A stretch of DNA of 64,000 nt from Sphingomonas naphthae (GTDB lineage Bacteria > Pseudomonadota > Alphaproteobacteria > Sphingomonadales > Sphingomonadaceae). Position numbers and translations under genes: made by a program. Location: NCBI RefSeq assembly GCF_028607085.1, contig NZ_CP117411.1:2232001-2296000 (forward strand). Reading direction: 5' to 3'. Positions 34,200-41,544 of the stretch are shown in pieces. The notes beneath the pieces are model-generated. The model was not told where the DNA came from. It ran no database searches and saw nothing but the letters and a program-made list of their open reading frames with translations. Each line of letters opens with the position of its first letter. Position 1 is the first letter of the stretch.

Positions 34200-35099
34200 T
34201 TATTTCCACAGATGCGCGCGATAGCGATCGAAGCAGCGGGCGCCGCAGGTCAGGCGGATCAGGGCGCCCTCGGCCATGGCTGTGGCAGTCGCCGGATTGC
34301 CCTCCACCAGCGGGCGGATGGCTTCGCGGTTCCAGTCGGCGCTATGCTTTACGTCGAGAACGGCGTGCAGGTCGAAATAGCGGCGCTCGCGATCGGTGAG
34401 GCCGATGCGGCGGAGGCCGGCGGCGACGCAGGCGGAGCGGCCGGGGGCGGTCAGCTCGATCACGCCGAGCGCGCCGACCGAGTGGAAGGCATAGCGCCGG
34501 CTGGTCGCCATCGCGGTCATCGCATTGGCGAGCGACAGGCTTTCCCACACGGTATTCTCGATCACGGGATCGACCGCCAGCGTCTCGACCAGCGTGTCGA
34601 GCATCGGGCCGTGCATGCCCTTGGCATTGCCGCGCCCCATCTCGTCCCAATAATTCCGCGCCAGTTCCAGCTTGGGCAGCGTCGGCAGCTTCACCTGCGT
34701 CAGCGCGACGAGATCGTCGAAGCCGGCCTCGCCGGCGGCCTCCTGCTCGAAGAACCATCGGAGTTCGTCGCGGGTGGCTTCCTCGGCAAGCCACGGGAAC
34801 AGCGGATCGCCCTGCCCCGGACCGGTCGCCTTCAGATCTTCGAACCAGGCGATGAAGCCGTCTGCGTCGGTCGGCACGGCGGCCGCCTCGTCGGCGATCT
34901 CGGCGCGGAGTTCCTCTAGGAAGCCGCCTTCAAGGCGGAGCATGCGAACGTCGCGGTCGAGGATCTTCTGCCAGTCGGCCTGGGGGAAGGCCGGGGAGAG
35001 GCGCTCGCGGTTCCAGTGGGCGAGCCCGCGCTGGAAGCTGTCGGTAAGGAATTGGGAGGCACGCGGGGTCGCGCGCTCGTCCACGGGGCGAGTGGCCAT
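34200..35099 (-). CDS. Iron-containing redox enzyme family protein (haem-oxygenase-like fold)
   Basis: A 299-residue protein that looks like a haem-oxygenase-like diiron oxidase/oxygenase (HDO). DELRWFFEQEAAGEAGFDDL supplies a Glu pair near residue 130, and later His-rich helices include YAFHSVGALGVIEL and RRYFDLHAVLDVKHSADW. HDOs perform N-oxygenation, C-C cleavage and similar oxidations in small-molecule biosynthesis. No biosynthetic partner genes flank it. The start at 35099 (MATRPVDERATPR) is chosen over a longer frame. Confidence 0.75.
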   Translation of the reverse strand: MATRPVDERATPRASQFLTDSFQRGLAHWNRERLSPAFPQADWQKILDRDVRMLRLEGGFLEELRAEIADEAAAVPTDADGFIAWFEDLKATGPGQGDPLFPWLAEEATRDELRWFFEQEAAGEAGFDDLVALTQVKLPTLPKLELARNYWDEMGRGNAKGMHGPMLDTLVETLAVDPVIENTVWESLSLANAMTAMATSRRYAFHSVGALGVIELTAPGRSACVAAGLRRIGLTDRERRYFDLHAVLDVKHSADWNREAIRPLVEGNPATATAMAEGALIRLTCGARCFDRYRAHLWK

Positions 35100-35220
35100 C
35101 GGTCGATCCTGATGATGAAAGTCAGGCGTAGAACGGCGGCGTTGGGGGTGGGTTCCGTGGCGCATCGATAACGCGATGAACGGAGCGAAAGGGTTGATCT
35201 AGTTTAGGAAATTAACGACT

Positions 35221-35302
35221 GTAGTGCTCCTGCGAAGGCAGGAGCCCAAGGTCACACGCGCTGCGCTTCGACACCCTGGGCTCCTGCCTTCGCAAGAGTA
35301 CG
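35221..35302. repeat. Extragenic palindrome
   Basis: Left arm GTGCTCCTGCGAAGGCAGGAGCCCA and right arm GGGCTCCTGCCTTCGCAAGAGTAC pair across a roughly 30-nt centre, and the left arm contains its own small hairpin, CTCCTGCGAAGGCAGGAG. It is non-coding and lies downstream of the peroxiredoxin gene. Confidence 0.8.
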
Positions 35303-35315
35303 GTTGCAATCAGCC

Positions 35316-35879
35316 TCAATCCTGGACGATATTCTCGACGGAGCGGCTGGGATGTTCTTCCATCCAGGCCAGCACCTTGTCGGGCGCGCTTTCGCCATAG
35401 GGGTCTTCGTCGGCGCCGGTGTCGTTGATGCCGGGTTCCTCGAACCAGGCGACGATCTCGCCGTCGTCGACGATCATGGCGTAGCGCCAGCTGCGGCTGC
35501 CGAAGCCCAGATGGTCCTTGTTGATGAGCATCCCCATGCGGCGGGTGAAGGCGCCCGAGCCATCGGGCAGCAGCTTGGTCTTCTTGAGCCCCAGATGCTT
35601 GGCCCATTGATACATCACGAAGGCGTCGTTGACCGACAGGCAATAGACCTCGTCGGCCCCCGCCGCGCGCAGATTATCATAGGCCATTTCGTAGGCCGGG
35701 CATTGCTCGGTGGTGCAGGTGGGCGTGAAGGCGCCGGGCAGCGCGAAGACGACGACGCGCTTGCCGTCAAACACGTCGGCCGTCGAAAGATCCTGCCAGC
35801 GGAAGGGGTTGGGGCCACCGATCGATTCGTCCCGCACGCGGGTCTTGAGCGTCACATCGGGTACGGTGCGTCCGAGCAT
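35316..35879 (-). CDS. Peroxiredoxin, Prx5 type
   Basis: A 187-residue redoxin that reduces H2O2 and organic peroxides. The peroxidatic Cys lies in the Prx5 signature PGAFTPTCTTEQCPAY (about residues 48-63), followed by VYCLSVNDAFVMYQWAKHLG and MGMLINKDHLGFGSRSWRYA. The fold-terminal INDTGADEDPYGESAPDKVL is usual. Resolving partners, probably glutaredoxin or glutathione, are not encoded next to it. Confidence 0.94.
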   Translation of the reverse strand: MLGRTVPDVTLKTRVRDESIGGPNPFRWQDLSTADVFDGKRVVVFALPGAFTPTCTTEQCPAYEMAYDNLRAAGADEVYCLSVNDAFVMYQWAKHLGLKKTKLLPDGSGAFTRRMGMLINKDHLGFGSRSWRYAMIVDDGEIVAWFEEPGINDTGADEDPYGESAPDKVLAWMEEHPSRSVENIVQD

Positions 35880-35914
35880 CGGCGAAATCTCCTCTACTTA
35901 CTGGATGGGCCAAC

Positions 35915-36679
35915 TCACTGGATAGGCCCATCGGCCTTGCCCTGAACGAACTGGTCCACATAAGGGTTGCCGGTATCGTAGAGCCGGTCGCGCGGGCCCC
36001 GCCAGATGATCCGCCCATCGTAGAGCATCGCCACGCGGTGGGCGATCTTGCGCGCCGAGGCCATGTCGTGGGTGATGGTGAGCGCCGTCACCCCCAGATC
36101 CTCGACGAGGCTGACGATGAGATCGTTGATGACATCGGCGCGGATCGGATCGAGGCCGGTCGTCGGCTCGTCAAAGAAGATGATCTCAGGACGCGGGGCG
36201 ATGGCGCGGGCGAGCGCGACCCGCTTCTGCATGCCGCCCGACAGTTCGGACGGGCGCAGATTGAGGATGCGGTTGTCGAGGCCGACCCGCTCGAGATTCT
36301 CCTCGGCGATCTTGCGCATTTCGGCCGCGTTGCGGGCATGGCCACGGGTGAGCGCGAAGGTCACGTTGCGCCACACGGGCAGCGAATCGAACAGCGCACC
36401 GCCCTGGAACAGCATCCCGAACTTGGCGCGCACCCGCTCCTGATCGCGACCGCGCAGGCCGACGACATTCTCGCCGTCGATCAGGATCGATCCGCGATCG
36501 GGCGTGACGAGGCCGAGGATGCACTTGAGCGTCACGGACTTGCCGCTGCCCGACTGGCCGATGATCGCCATCGATTCTCCCGGCTCGATCGACAGATCGA
36601 TGCCGTTGAGGATCGTGCGGCTGCCGAAGCTCTTGGCGACGCCGTTGAGCGCGATCTTGGGGGTGGGCGCGCTCGCCAT
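35915..36679 (-). CDS. mlaF: Lipid-asymmetry ABC transporter ATPase MlaF
   Basis: A 254-residue ABC ATPase. Walker A is IIGQSGSGKSVTLK, signature LSGGMQKRVALARA, Walker B IIFFDEPTTGLDP, H-loop ALTITHDM. The wording matches MlaF/TtgA-type ATPases of the phospholipid transporter. Its ATG overlaps the stop of the permease by one base. Components MlaD (MCE) and MlaC are not beside it. Confidence 0.93.
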   Translation of the reverse strand: MASAPTPKIALNGVAKSFGSRTILNGIDLSIEPGESMAIIGQSGSGKSVTLKCILGLVTPDRGSILIDGENVVGLRGRDQERVRAKFGMLFQGGALFDSLPVWRNVTFALTRGHARNAAEMRKIAEENLERVGLDNRILNLRPSELSGGMQKRVALARAIAPRPEIIFFDEPTTGLDPIRADVINDLIVSLVEDLGVTALTITHDMASARKIAHRVAMLYDGRIIWRGPRDRLYDTGNPYVDQFVQGKADGPIQ

Positions 36680-37479
36680 CAGCCGAACGCCGCCACGGTG
36701 ATGACGAGGTTCGACACGAGGATCAGGATGAAGGCCGAGACCACCGCGTTGCGGGTCGCGTTGCCGACGCCGGCGGCGCCGCCCTCGGTATGATAACCGT
36801 GATAGCAGCCCATCAGCGCCACGAAGAAGCCGAACACGCCGGCCTTCATCAGCGCCATCGCGAAATCGTCCGCATCAAGGAAGCGGCGCGTGACGGCGAG
36901 ATAGTTGGAGGCATTGAAGCCCAGCTTGTAGACCGCCAGGAAATAGCCGCCGAAGATGCCGATGGCGTTGGCGATCAGCACCAGGATCGGCATGGCGATC
37001 AGCGCGGCGAACAGGCGCGGGGCAATCAGGTAGCGATAGGGATCGGTGCGCAAGGTCGTCAGCGCGTCGATCTGCTCGGTCACCTTCATCGTGCCGATCT
37101 CGGCCGCCATCGCCGAGGAGACGCGGCCGGCCACCATAAGACCCACCAGCACCGGCCCCAGCTCGCGCACGATGCCGATCACCACCACGGCCGGCACGGT
37201 CGAGGTGGCCGAGAAGCGCGAGCCGGCGGTGTAGATCTGCTGCGCCAGCGCCGCGCCGGTGAAGATGGCGGTGAGGCCGACGACGGGGAGCGAGAACCAG
37301 CCGATATGGGCGATCTGCTCCAGCAACCGGCCGGGATAATAAGGGGGCGTGAAGGCGCGCAGGATCGTGTTCAGAGCAAATTTCGTCGTGCGGCCCACGG
37401 CGGCCAGCAGGCCGAGGATGAGCCGCCCGATGATGGCGAAGGGCCGGATGACCGGAAGGACGGTGACTGCAACGCTCAT
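36679..37479 (-). CDS. mlaE: MlaE family lipid ABC transporter permease
   Basis: A 266-residue inner-membrane permease with five to six helices. Diagnostic blocks are ALAQQIYTAGSRFSATSTVP, VRELGPVLVGLMVAGRVSSA, AAEIGTMKVTEQIDALTTL and CYHGYHTEGGAAGVGNATRN. The start at 37479 (MSVAVTVLPVIRP) is preferred; upstream in-frame sequence lacks family similarity. It is coupled to mlaF downstream. Confidence 0.94.
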   Translation of the reverse strand: MSVAVTVLPVIRPFAIIGRLILGLLAAVGRTTKFALNTILRAFTPPYYPGRLLEQIAHIGWFSLPVVGLTAIFTGAALAQQIYTAGSRFSATSTVPAVVVIGIVRELGPVLVGLMVAGRVSSAMAAEIGTMKVTEQIDALTTLRTDPYRYLIAPRLFAALIAMPILVLIANAIGIFGGYFLAVYKLGFNASNYLAVTRRFLDADDFAMALMKAGVFGFFVALMGCYHGYHTEGGAAGVGNATRNAVVSAFILILVSNLVITVAAFG

Positions 37480-37537
37480 GAAACCCCGCTGATAGCGGGG
37501 GCCACGGGTCCGCAGCAACCTGAAAACGCCAAATCCG

Positions 37538-37903
37538 TCAGCCGACCGCGCCGGGATGATTGCGGCCATCGAACGGCACGATCGTCACGTCGGCGGGCCG
37601 GCCCTCCTCGTCCACGCAGCGCCAGTTGACGCTGATGGCGTCGGGGTGGGAGCGCGGCTTGTAGAAGCTCTTGATGCCGCACTGCTTGCAGAAGATGTGG
37701 CGCGCCTTGCCGCTGCCGAAGCGATAGGTGGTCGTCTCGCCCTTGCCCTCGACCAGCCGGAACTTCGTCTCGGGCACGATCAGGTGGAGATAGCCGGTCA
37801 TGCGGCAGATCGAGCAGTCGCAGTCGAGCAGCTCGACCGGGCCGTCGGTGATCGACGCCTCGAATCGGACCAGTTCGCAATGGCATCCGCCGGAGACGAT
37901 CAA
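37538..37903 (-). CDS. GFA family (glutathione-dependent formaldehyde-activating-like) protein
   Basis: A 121-residue GFA/CENP-V zinc protein with GGCHCELVRFE near the start, DCDCSICRMTG, and CKQCGIKSFYKP, giving the expected Cys ligands. Translation most likely begins at TTG (37903) after GGGAGG, overlapping the stop of csaA. Function in the family is varied; a formaldehyde role is not assured. Confidence 0.85.
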   Translation of the reverse strand: MIVSGGCHCELVRFEASITDGPVELLDCDCSICRMTGYLHLIVPETKFRLVEGKGETTTYRFGSGKARHIFCKQCGIKSFYKPRSHPDAISVNWRCVDEEGRPADVTIVPFDGRNHPGAVG

Positions 37904-38271
37904 AACAACCTCCCGCCGTTGGGCACCGCGCGATCGGGCGAGACGAGCATGACCTCGCCGGCCTCGTCGGGGAAGCCGAGGGTGAGGACTTCGGAGAGGA
38001 ATTTGCCGATCTGGCGCGGCGGGAAATTGACGACGGCGGCGACCTGGCGGCCGACCAGTGTGTCGGGCGTGTAGAGCGCGGTGATCTGCGCGCTCGACCG
38101 GCGGGTGCCGAGCGTCGGGCCGAAATCGATCGTCAGCTTGAAGGCGGGCTTGCGCGCCTCCGGGAAGGGATCGACCGCGACGATCGTGCCGACGCGGATG
38201 TCGACCGCGAGGAAATCGTCGAAGGCGATCGGGGCAGCCGCCGGGGCGGCCGGATCGTGGGTGAGGTGCAT
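37900..38271 (-). CDS. csaA: CsaA-like tRNA-binding protein
   Basis: A 123-residue single-domain tRNA-binding (OB-fold) protein. FDDFLAVDIRVGTIVAVDPF, FPEARKPAFKLTIDFG, VVNFPPRQIGKFLSEVLTLG and VMLVSPDRAVPNGGRL are the CsaA/MetRS-C blocks. It has been described as a chaperone or tRNA-structure binder in Bacillus. The start is at 38271, and the stop overlaps the GFA start. Confidence 0.92.
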   Translation of the reverse strand: MHLTHDPAAPAAAPIAFDDFLAVDIRVGTIVAVDPFPEARKPAFKLTIDFGPTLGTRRSSAQITALYTPDTLVGRQVAAVVNFPPRQIGKFLSEVLTLGFPDEAGEVMLVSPDRAVPNGGRLF

Positions 38272-38315
38272 AAGGAGCCCCCTGCCCCGGTGACGGCGGC
38301 GGTGCAAGGGTGGCG

Positions 38316-38343
38316 CGTCGCCCCGGCGGAGGCCGGGGCGACG
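38316..38343. terminator. Strong GC hairpin after the DUF2218 gene
   Basis: CGTCGCCCCGGC (38316-38327) pairs perfectly with GCCGGGGCGACG (38332-38343), a 12-bp stem with a four-base loop. It lies just past the stop of the DUF2218 gene and before the csaA start. No T-run follows, so it may equally be an extragenic palindrome. Confidence 0.6.
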
Positions 38344-38352
38344 AGATGTGGC

Positions 38353-38643
38353 TCAGGCGTCCACCCACTCGAACGGCAACGGCGCCTCCCGGAACGCGAA
38401 TCGGTCGAGATGCTCGGCGACAACCTGTTTCGCCCGTGGCAGGGCCTCCGCCTCGGCCGCGTCGATCGTCACGGTCAGCGCCTCGGGCGTCGCCGCCAGC
38501 GTTGTCTTGCCGAAGGGCAGCGCGATCGTCCCCGCCTCTGGCGTGAAATCGACCGCGAACTTGTGGCTCCAATGCTTGCACAGCTGTTGCAGGTAGCGGC
38601 TGCCGTTGGCGGTCGCCACGGTGGCGGTGGTGACCGCGCCCAT
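38353..38643 (-). CDS. DUF2218 domain protein
   Basis: A 96-residue stand-alone DUF2218 protein. Blocks: TANGSRYLQQLCKHWSHKFA, GTIALPFGKTTLAATPEAL, VVAEHLDRFAFREAPLPFEW. The domain is otherwise found near or fused to siderophore-interacting/ferric-reductase proteins, suggesting an iron link. The ATG overlaps the stop of the PadR regulator gene (TGATG), so the two are coupled. Confidence 0.88.
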   Translation of the reverse strand: MGAVTTATVATANGSRYLQQLCKHWSHKFAVDFTPEAGTIALPFGKTTLAATPEALTVTIDAAEAEALPRAKQVVAEHLDRFAFREAPLPFEWVDA

Positions 38644-39227
38644 CACAGACGCTCGATCCTGGCGGCGGCCTCGTCGATCAGCGCCACGATCTCGTGGAGC
38701 TTGTCGCGATCGAGCTTGTCCTCGCCCAGCTTGTGCTGGAGCACCTGGCGCAGATTGCCCACCGCCCGCTTGATCGGGGCGACATCGGTGCGGGCGCTGT
38801 GCTGGCCGAGCGCATCGATGCGCGCGAACAGCTCGGCGACTTCGGCGCCCTTTTCGGCGAGGAAGGCGCTGCCCGCTTCACTGATGCCGAACAACCGGCG
38901 CTGGCCGCCCGTCTCGCGCTCCTCGATATGGCCCATGTCCACCAGCAGGGTGAGCGTGGGATAGACCACGCCGGGGCTGGGGGCGTAGGCGCCGCCGGTC
39001 CGCTCCTCGATGGCGCGGATCAGATCGTAGCCGTGGCGCTCCTGCTCGGCGATGAGGCTGAGCAGGACGAGCTTCAGTTCGCCGCCGTCGAACAGCCGGC
39101 GCCGGCCGCCGCCGCGCCCATGGCGCCCTTCGGGGCCGCCCCGGCCGAAGCCATGGCCGCCGCGACCGCCTTCACGGTCGGGATGGCCGAAGCCGCCGAC
39201 CCAGTGAGAATAACCTTGTCCAAACAT
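38643..39227 (-). CDS. PadR-family metal-type regulator similar to YqjI
   Basis: A 194-residue PadR winged-helix repressor. An N-terminal Gly/His/Arg-rich stretch (GGFGHPDREGGRGGHGFGRG) precedes HGRGGGRRRLFDGGELKLVL and RHGYDLIRAIEERTGGAYAP; this line is very close to E. coli YqjI, a nickel/iron-responsive repressor of the ferric reductase yqjH. The E. coli extension is Cys/His-rich; here Cys are absent. AAAGGA seven bases upstream supports the ATG at 39227 over starts at 39242 or 39254. A perfect palindrome lies 30 bp upstream. Confidence 0.9.
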   Translation of the reverse strand: MFGQGYSHWVGGFGHPDREGGRGGHGFGRGGPEGRHGRGGGRRRLFDGGELKLVLLSLIAEQERHGYDLIRAIEERTGGAYAPSPGVVYPTLTLLVDMGHIEERETGGQRRLFGISEAGSAFLAEKGAEVAELFARIDALGQHSARTDVAPIKRAVGNLRQVLQHKLGEDKLDRDKLHEIVALIDEAAARIERL

Positions 39228-39256
39228 TCGATATCCTTTCATGTCGAACTGCATCT

Positions 39257-39268
39257 AAGATATATCTT
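39257..39268 (-). promoter_or_regulatory. Palindromic operator candidate for the PadR regulator
   Basis: AAGATATATCTT is a perfect 12-bp palindrome in the short gap between the divergent padR and rarA genes. It lies 30 bp before the padR ATG. This position fits autorepression; proof would need binding data. Confidence 0.55.
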
Positions 39269-39322
39269 GATAGTCTTCAAGAGGCTTTTGCGAAAAGTCT
39301 TCTCGCACCCTATCTGGGGGGC

Positions 39323-40633
39323 ATGGCCGATCTGTTCGGGGATGATCCCCCGCCCCCCGCCCCCGCCGAAACCGCGCCGCTGGCCGATCGCCTGCGCCCC
39401 CAGACGCTGGGCGACGTCGTGGGGCAGGAGCATCTGACCGGGCCGGACGGCGCGATCGGGCGGATGGTGGCCGCCGGGCGTCTGTCGTCGATGATCCTGT
39501 GGGGGCCGCCCGGCACCGGCAAGACGACCATCGCGCGGCTGCTCGCCGATGCGGTGGGGCTGCGTTTCGCGGCGATCTCGGCGGTGTTCTCCGGCGTGGC
39601 CGATCTGCGCAAGGTCTTCGCCGAGGCGCGCGAGGCGGCGCGCGCGGGCAAGCGCACATTGTTGTTCGTGGACGAGATCCACCGCTTCAACCGATCGCAG
39701 CAGGATGGTTTCCTGCCCTATGTCGAGGACGGCACGGTCACTTTGGTGGGCGCGACGACCGAGAATCCGTCGTTCGAGCTGAACGCCGCGCTCCTGTCCC
39801 GCGCGCAGGTGCTGATTCTCAACCGGCTCGACAGCAAGGCGCTGGAATTGCTGCTGGCGCGCGGCGAGGAGGCCGAGGGTCGGCCGCTGCCGATGTTGCC
39901 CGAAGCGCGCGCCGCGCTGGTGGCCTCGGCCGATGGCGACGGCCGCTTCCTGCTCAACCAGGCCGAGACATTGTTCTCGATCGAAGTGCCCGCCCCCCTC
40001 GATCCGGCCGGGCTGGCGGCGCTGCTCCACCGGCGGATGGCGGTCTATGACAAGGATCGCGAGGGGCATTACAACCTCATCTCCGCGCTGCACAAGAGCG
40101 TGCGCGGCTCCGATCCGCAGGCGGCGCTCTATTATCTCGCGCGGATGCTGGTGGCGGGCGAGGAGCCCTTGTTCCTGCTGCGGCGGATGGTGCGGATGGC
40201 GGTCGAGGATATCGGCCTCGCCGATCCGCAGGCGCTGGTGCAATGCCTCGCCGCCAAGGACGCCTATGACTTCCTCGGATCGCCCGAGGGGGAACTCGCG
40301 ATCGTGCAGGCGTTGATCTATCTGGCGACGGCGCCCAAATCGAACGCGGTCTACATGGCGCAGAAGGCGGCTTATCGATCGGCCAAGGATACCGGATCGC
40401 TGATGCCGCCGCAGACTATCCTGAACGCGCCGACCAAGCTGATGAAGCAGGTCGGCTACGGCAAGGGCTATACCTACGATCACGACGCGCCGGATGCCTT
40501 TTCAGGCGACGATTACTGGCCCGACGAGATGGACGCCCAGACCTTCTACGCGCCCACCCCGCGCGGCTTCGAGGCGAAGATCGGCGAGCGGCTGGCCTAT
40601 TGGGATCGGCTGCGTGCGGAGCGGCGGGGATGA
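39323..40633 (+). CDS. rarA: Replication-associated recombination protein RarA/MgsA
   Basis: A 436-residue AAA+ ATPase of the clamp-loader clade acting at stalled forks. Walker A is WGPPGTGKTTIARLL, Walker B LLFVDEIHRFNRSQ, sensor I TLVGATTENPSFELNAALL, and the C-terminal MgsA part includes HKSVRGSDPQAALYYLARML and YGKGYTYDHDAPDAFSGDDY. Full family length. The stop overlaps the MmcQ gene start (ATGA). Confidence 0.96.
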   Translation: MADLFGDDPPPPAPAETAPLADRLRPQTLGDVVGQEHLTGPDGAIGRMVAAGRLSSMILWGPPGTGKTTIARLLADAVGLRFAAISAVFSGVADLRKVFAEAREAARAGKRTLLFVDEIHRFNRSQQDGFLPYVEDGTVTLVGATTENPSFELNAALLSRAQVLILNRLDSKALELLLARGEEAEGRPLPMLPEARAALVASADGDGRFLLNQAETLFSIEVPAPLDPAGLAALLHRRMAVYDKDREGHYNLISALHKSVRGSDPQAALYYLARMLVAGEEPLFLLRRMVRMAVEDIGLADPQALVQCLAAKDAYDFLGSPEGELAIVQALIYLATAPKSNAVYMAQKAAYRSAKDTGSLMPPQTILNAPTKLMKQVGYGKGYTYDHDAPDAFSGDDYWPDEMDAQTFYAPTPRGFEAKIGERLAYWDRLRAERRG

Positions 40634-40962
40634 GCCTCGACTGGGACATGGTGGTGGCGATCGCCGCCGCGCTGCCGGGCGCGGAAATCACGACCTATTA
40701 TGGCGACCCGGCGGTGAAGGCCAACGGCCGCCCGATCGTGACACCCGGCCGCGAGCCGGGCAGCTTCGTGCTGCACATCGACCTGGATACCAAGGCGATG
40801 CTGATGGAGACCGACCCGGCGACCTTCTGGGAAACGCCGCATTATCACGGCTGGCCGGGCGTGCTGGTGCGCTACGCGACCGACGATCCCGATCGGGTGA
40901 CGGCACTGATCGCACGGTCCCACGCATGGGCGCTGGCGCGAAAGGCGCCGAGGAAGCGGTAG
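40630..40962 (+). CDS. MmcQ/YjbR family DNA-binding-like protein
   Basis: A 110-residue YjbR/CyaY-fold protein starting MSLDWDMVVAIAAALPGAEI. TTYYGDPAVKANGRPIVTPG, DTKAMLMETDPATFWETPHY and GWPGVLVRYATDDPDRVTAL are the family strands. It has a double-wing DNA-binding-like fold of unclear function. It is coupled by four-base overlap to rarA. Confidence 0.88.
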   Translation: MSLDWDMVVAIAAALPGAEITTYYGDPAVKANGRPIVTPGREPGSFVLHIDLDTKAMLMETDPATFWETPHYHGWPGVLVRYATDDPDRVTALIARSHAWALARKAPRKR

Positions 40963-40980
40963 GCTATCCGACGATCGATG

Positions 40981-41235
40981 TCAGAGCCCGGCCGCCTTCC
41001 GCAAGGCATCGTTCACGCGGGTCTGCCACCCCTCGCCGCCCGCCTGAAAATGATCCAGCACGTCCGGGTCGAGCCGCAATGAGACATGGCGTTTGGGATG
41101 CGCGAGCTTCGGGCGGCCCCGGCGCACCAGTGTTTCCCCGACGAAGGCGTCGGCGCCATCGGCCCAGCTTTGCGTCAGCTTGGGGGCGTCATCGGGATCG
41201 ATCCCGTTCGCGCCAATAGATTTCTCGTTCTTCAT
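40981..41235 (-). CDS. brnA: BrnA antitoxin
   Basis: An 84-residue BrnA-family antitoxin. The C-terminal ribbon-helix-helix is LAHPKRHVSLRLDPDVLDHF and the GWQTRVNDALRKA helix is characteristic. The start overlaps the end of brnT by 47 bases; ATG at 41235 is preferred to 41244. BrnA neutralises BrnT and represses the pair's promoter. Confidence 0.92.
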   Translation of the reverse strand: MKNEKSIGANGIDPDDAPKLTQSWADGADAFVGETLVRRGRPKLAHPKRHVSLRLDPDVLDHFQAGGEGWQTRVNDALRKAAGL

Positions 41236-41470
41236 CGTCCGCAATCCTTATCGAGATCACACGCACCGCATCCGCTCGCGGGGTCCAGACGACCACGACG
41301 GGCCGGCCATCCAGCGCGCCGAGAACGATGTGCCGAACCTCGCCATAATCTTTTCGGTCATCGATTCTCGTCAGGAAAAATCCGCCGAGAACCTTCGCCA
41401 CATCGTTGAAATCCAGACCATGCGCTTCGAGGGTGGCGTCGCGCTTGGCCGTATCGAACTCGATCCGCAT
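41189..41470 (-). CDS. brnT: BrnT ribonuclease toxin
   Basis: A 93-residue RelE-fold mRNA-cleaving toxin. It opens RIEFDTAKRDATLEAHGLDF (usually FEWDEAKR-N--KHGV-F), then DYGEVRHIVLGALDGRPVVV and the C-terminal VRVISIRIADDEEREIYW that precedes the active Arg cluster in BrnT. The toxin gene comes first, as in the Brucella brnTA operon. Confidence 0.92.
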   Translation of the reverse strand: MRIEFDTAKRDATLEAHGLDFNDVAKVLGGFFLTRIDDRKDYGEVRHIVLGALDGRPVVVVWTPRADAVRVISIRIADDEEREIYWRERDRSR

Positions 41471-41497
41471 CGCCTTCGCCTGGCCCTCGTCTTTAAT

Positions 41498-41536
41498 GTA
41501 GCACGATTATATCGCGCTACAATATTCGTAGCACGA
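41498..41536 (-). promoter_or_regulatory. brnTA promoter and operator half-sites
   Basis: GTAGCACGA (41498-41506) and TCGCGCTAC (41512-41520) form an inverted pair with one mismatch, and a third copy GTAGCACGA lies at 41528-41536. On the minus strand a consensus -10 TATAAT (41511-41506) falls inside the dyad, about 36 bp before the brnT ATG. Repressor binding would cover the -10. No clear -35 was found. Confidence 0.7.
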
Positions 41537-41544
41537 AAATCCTG

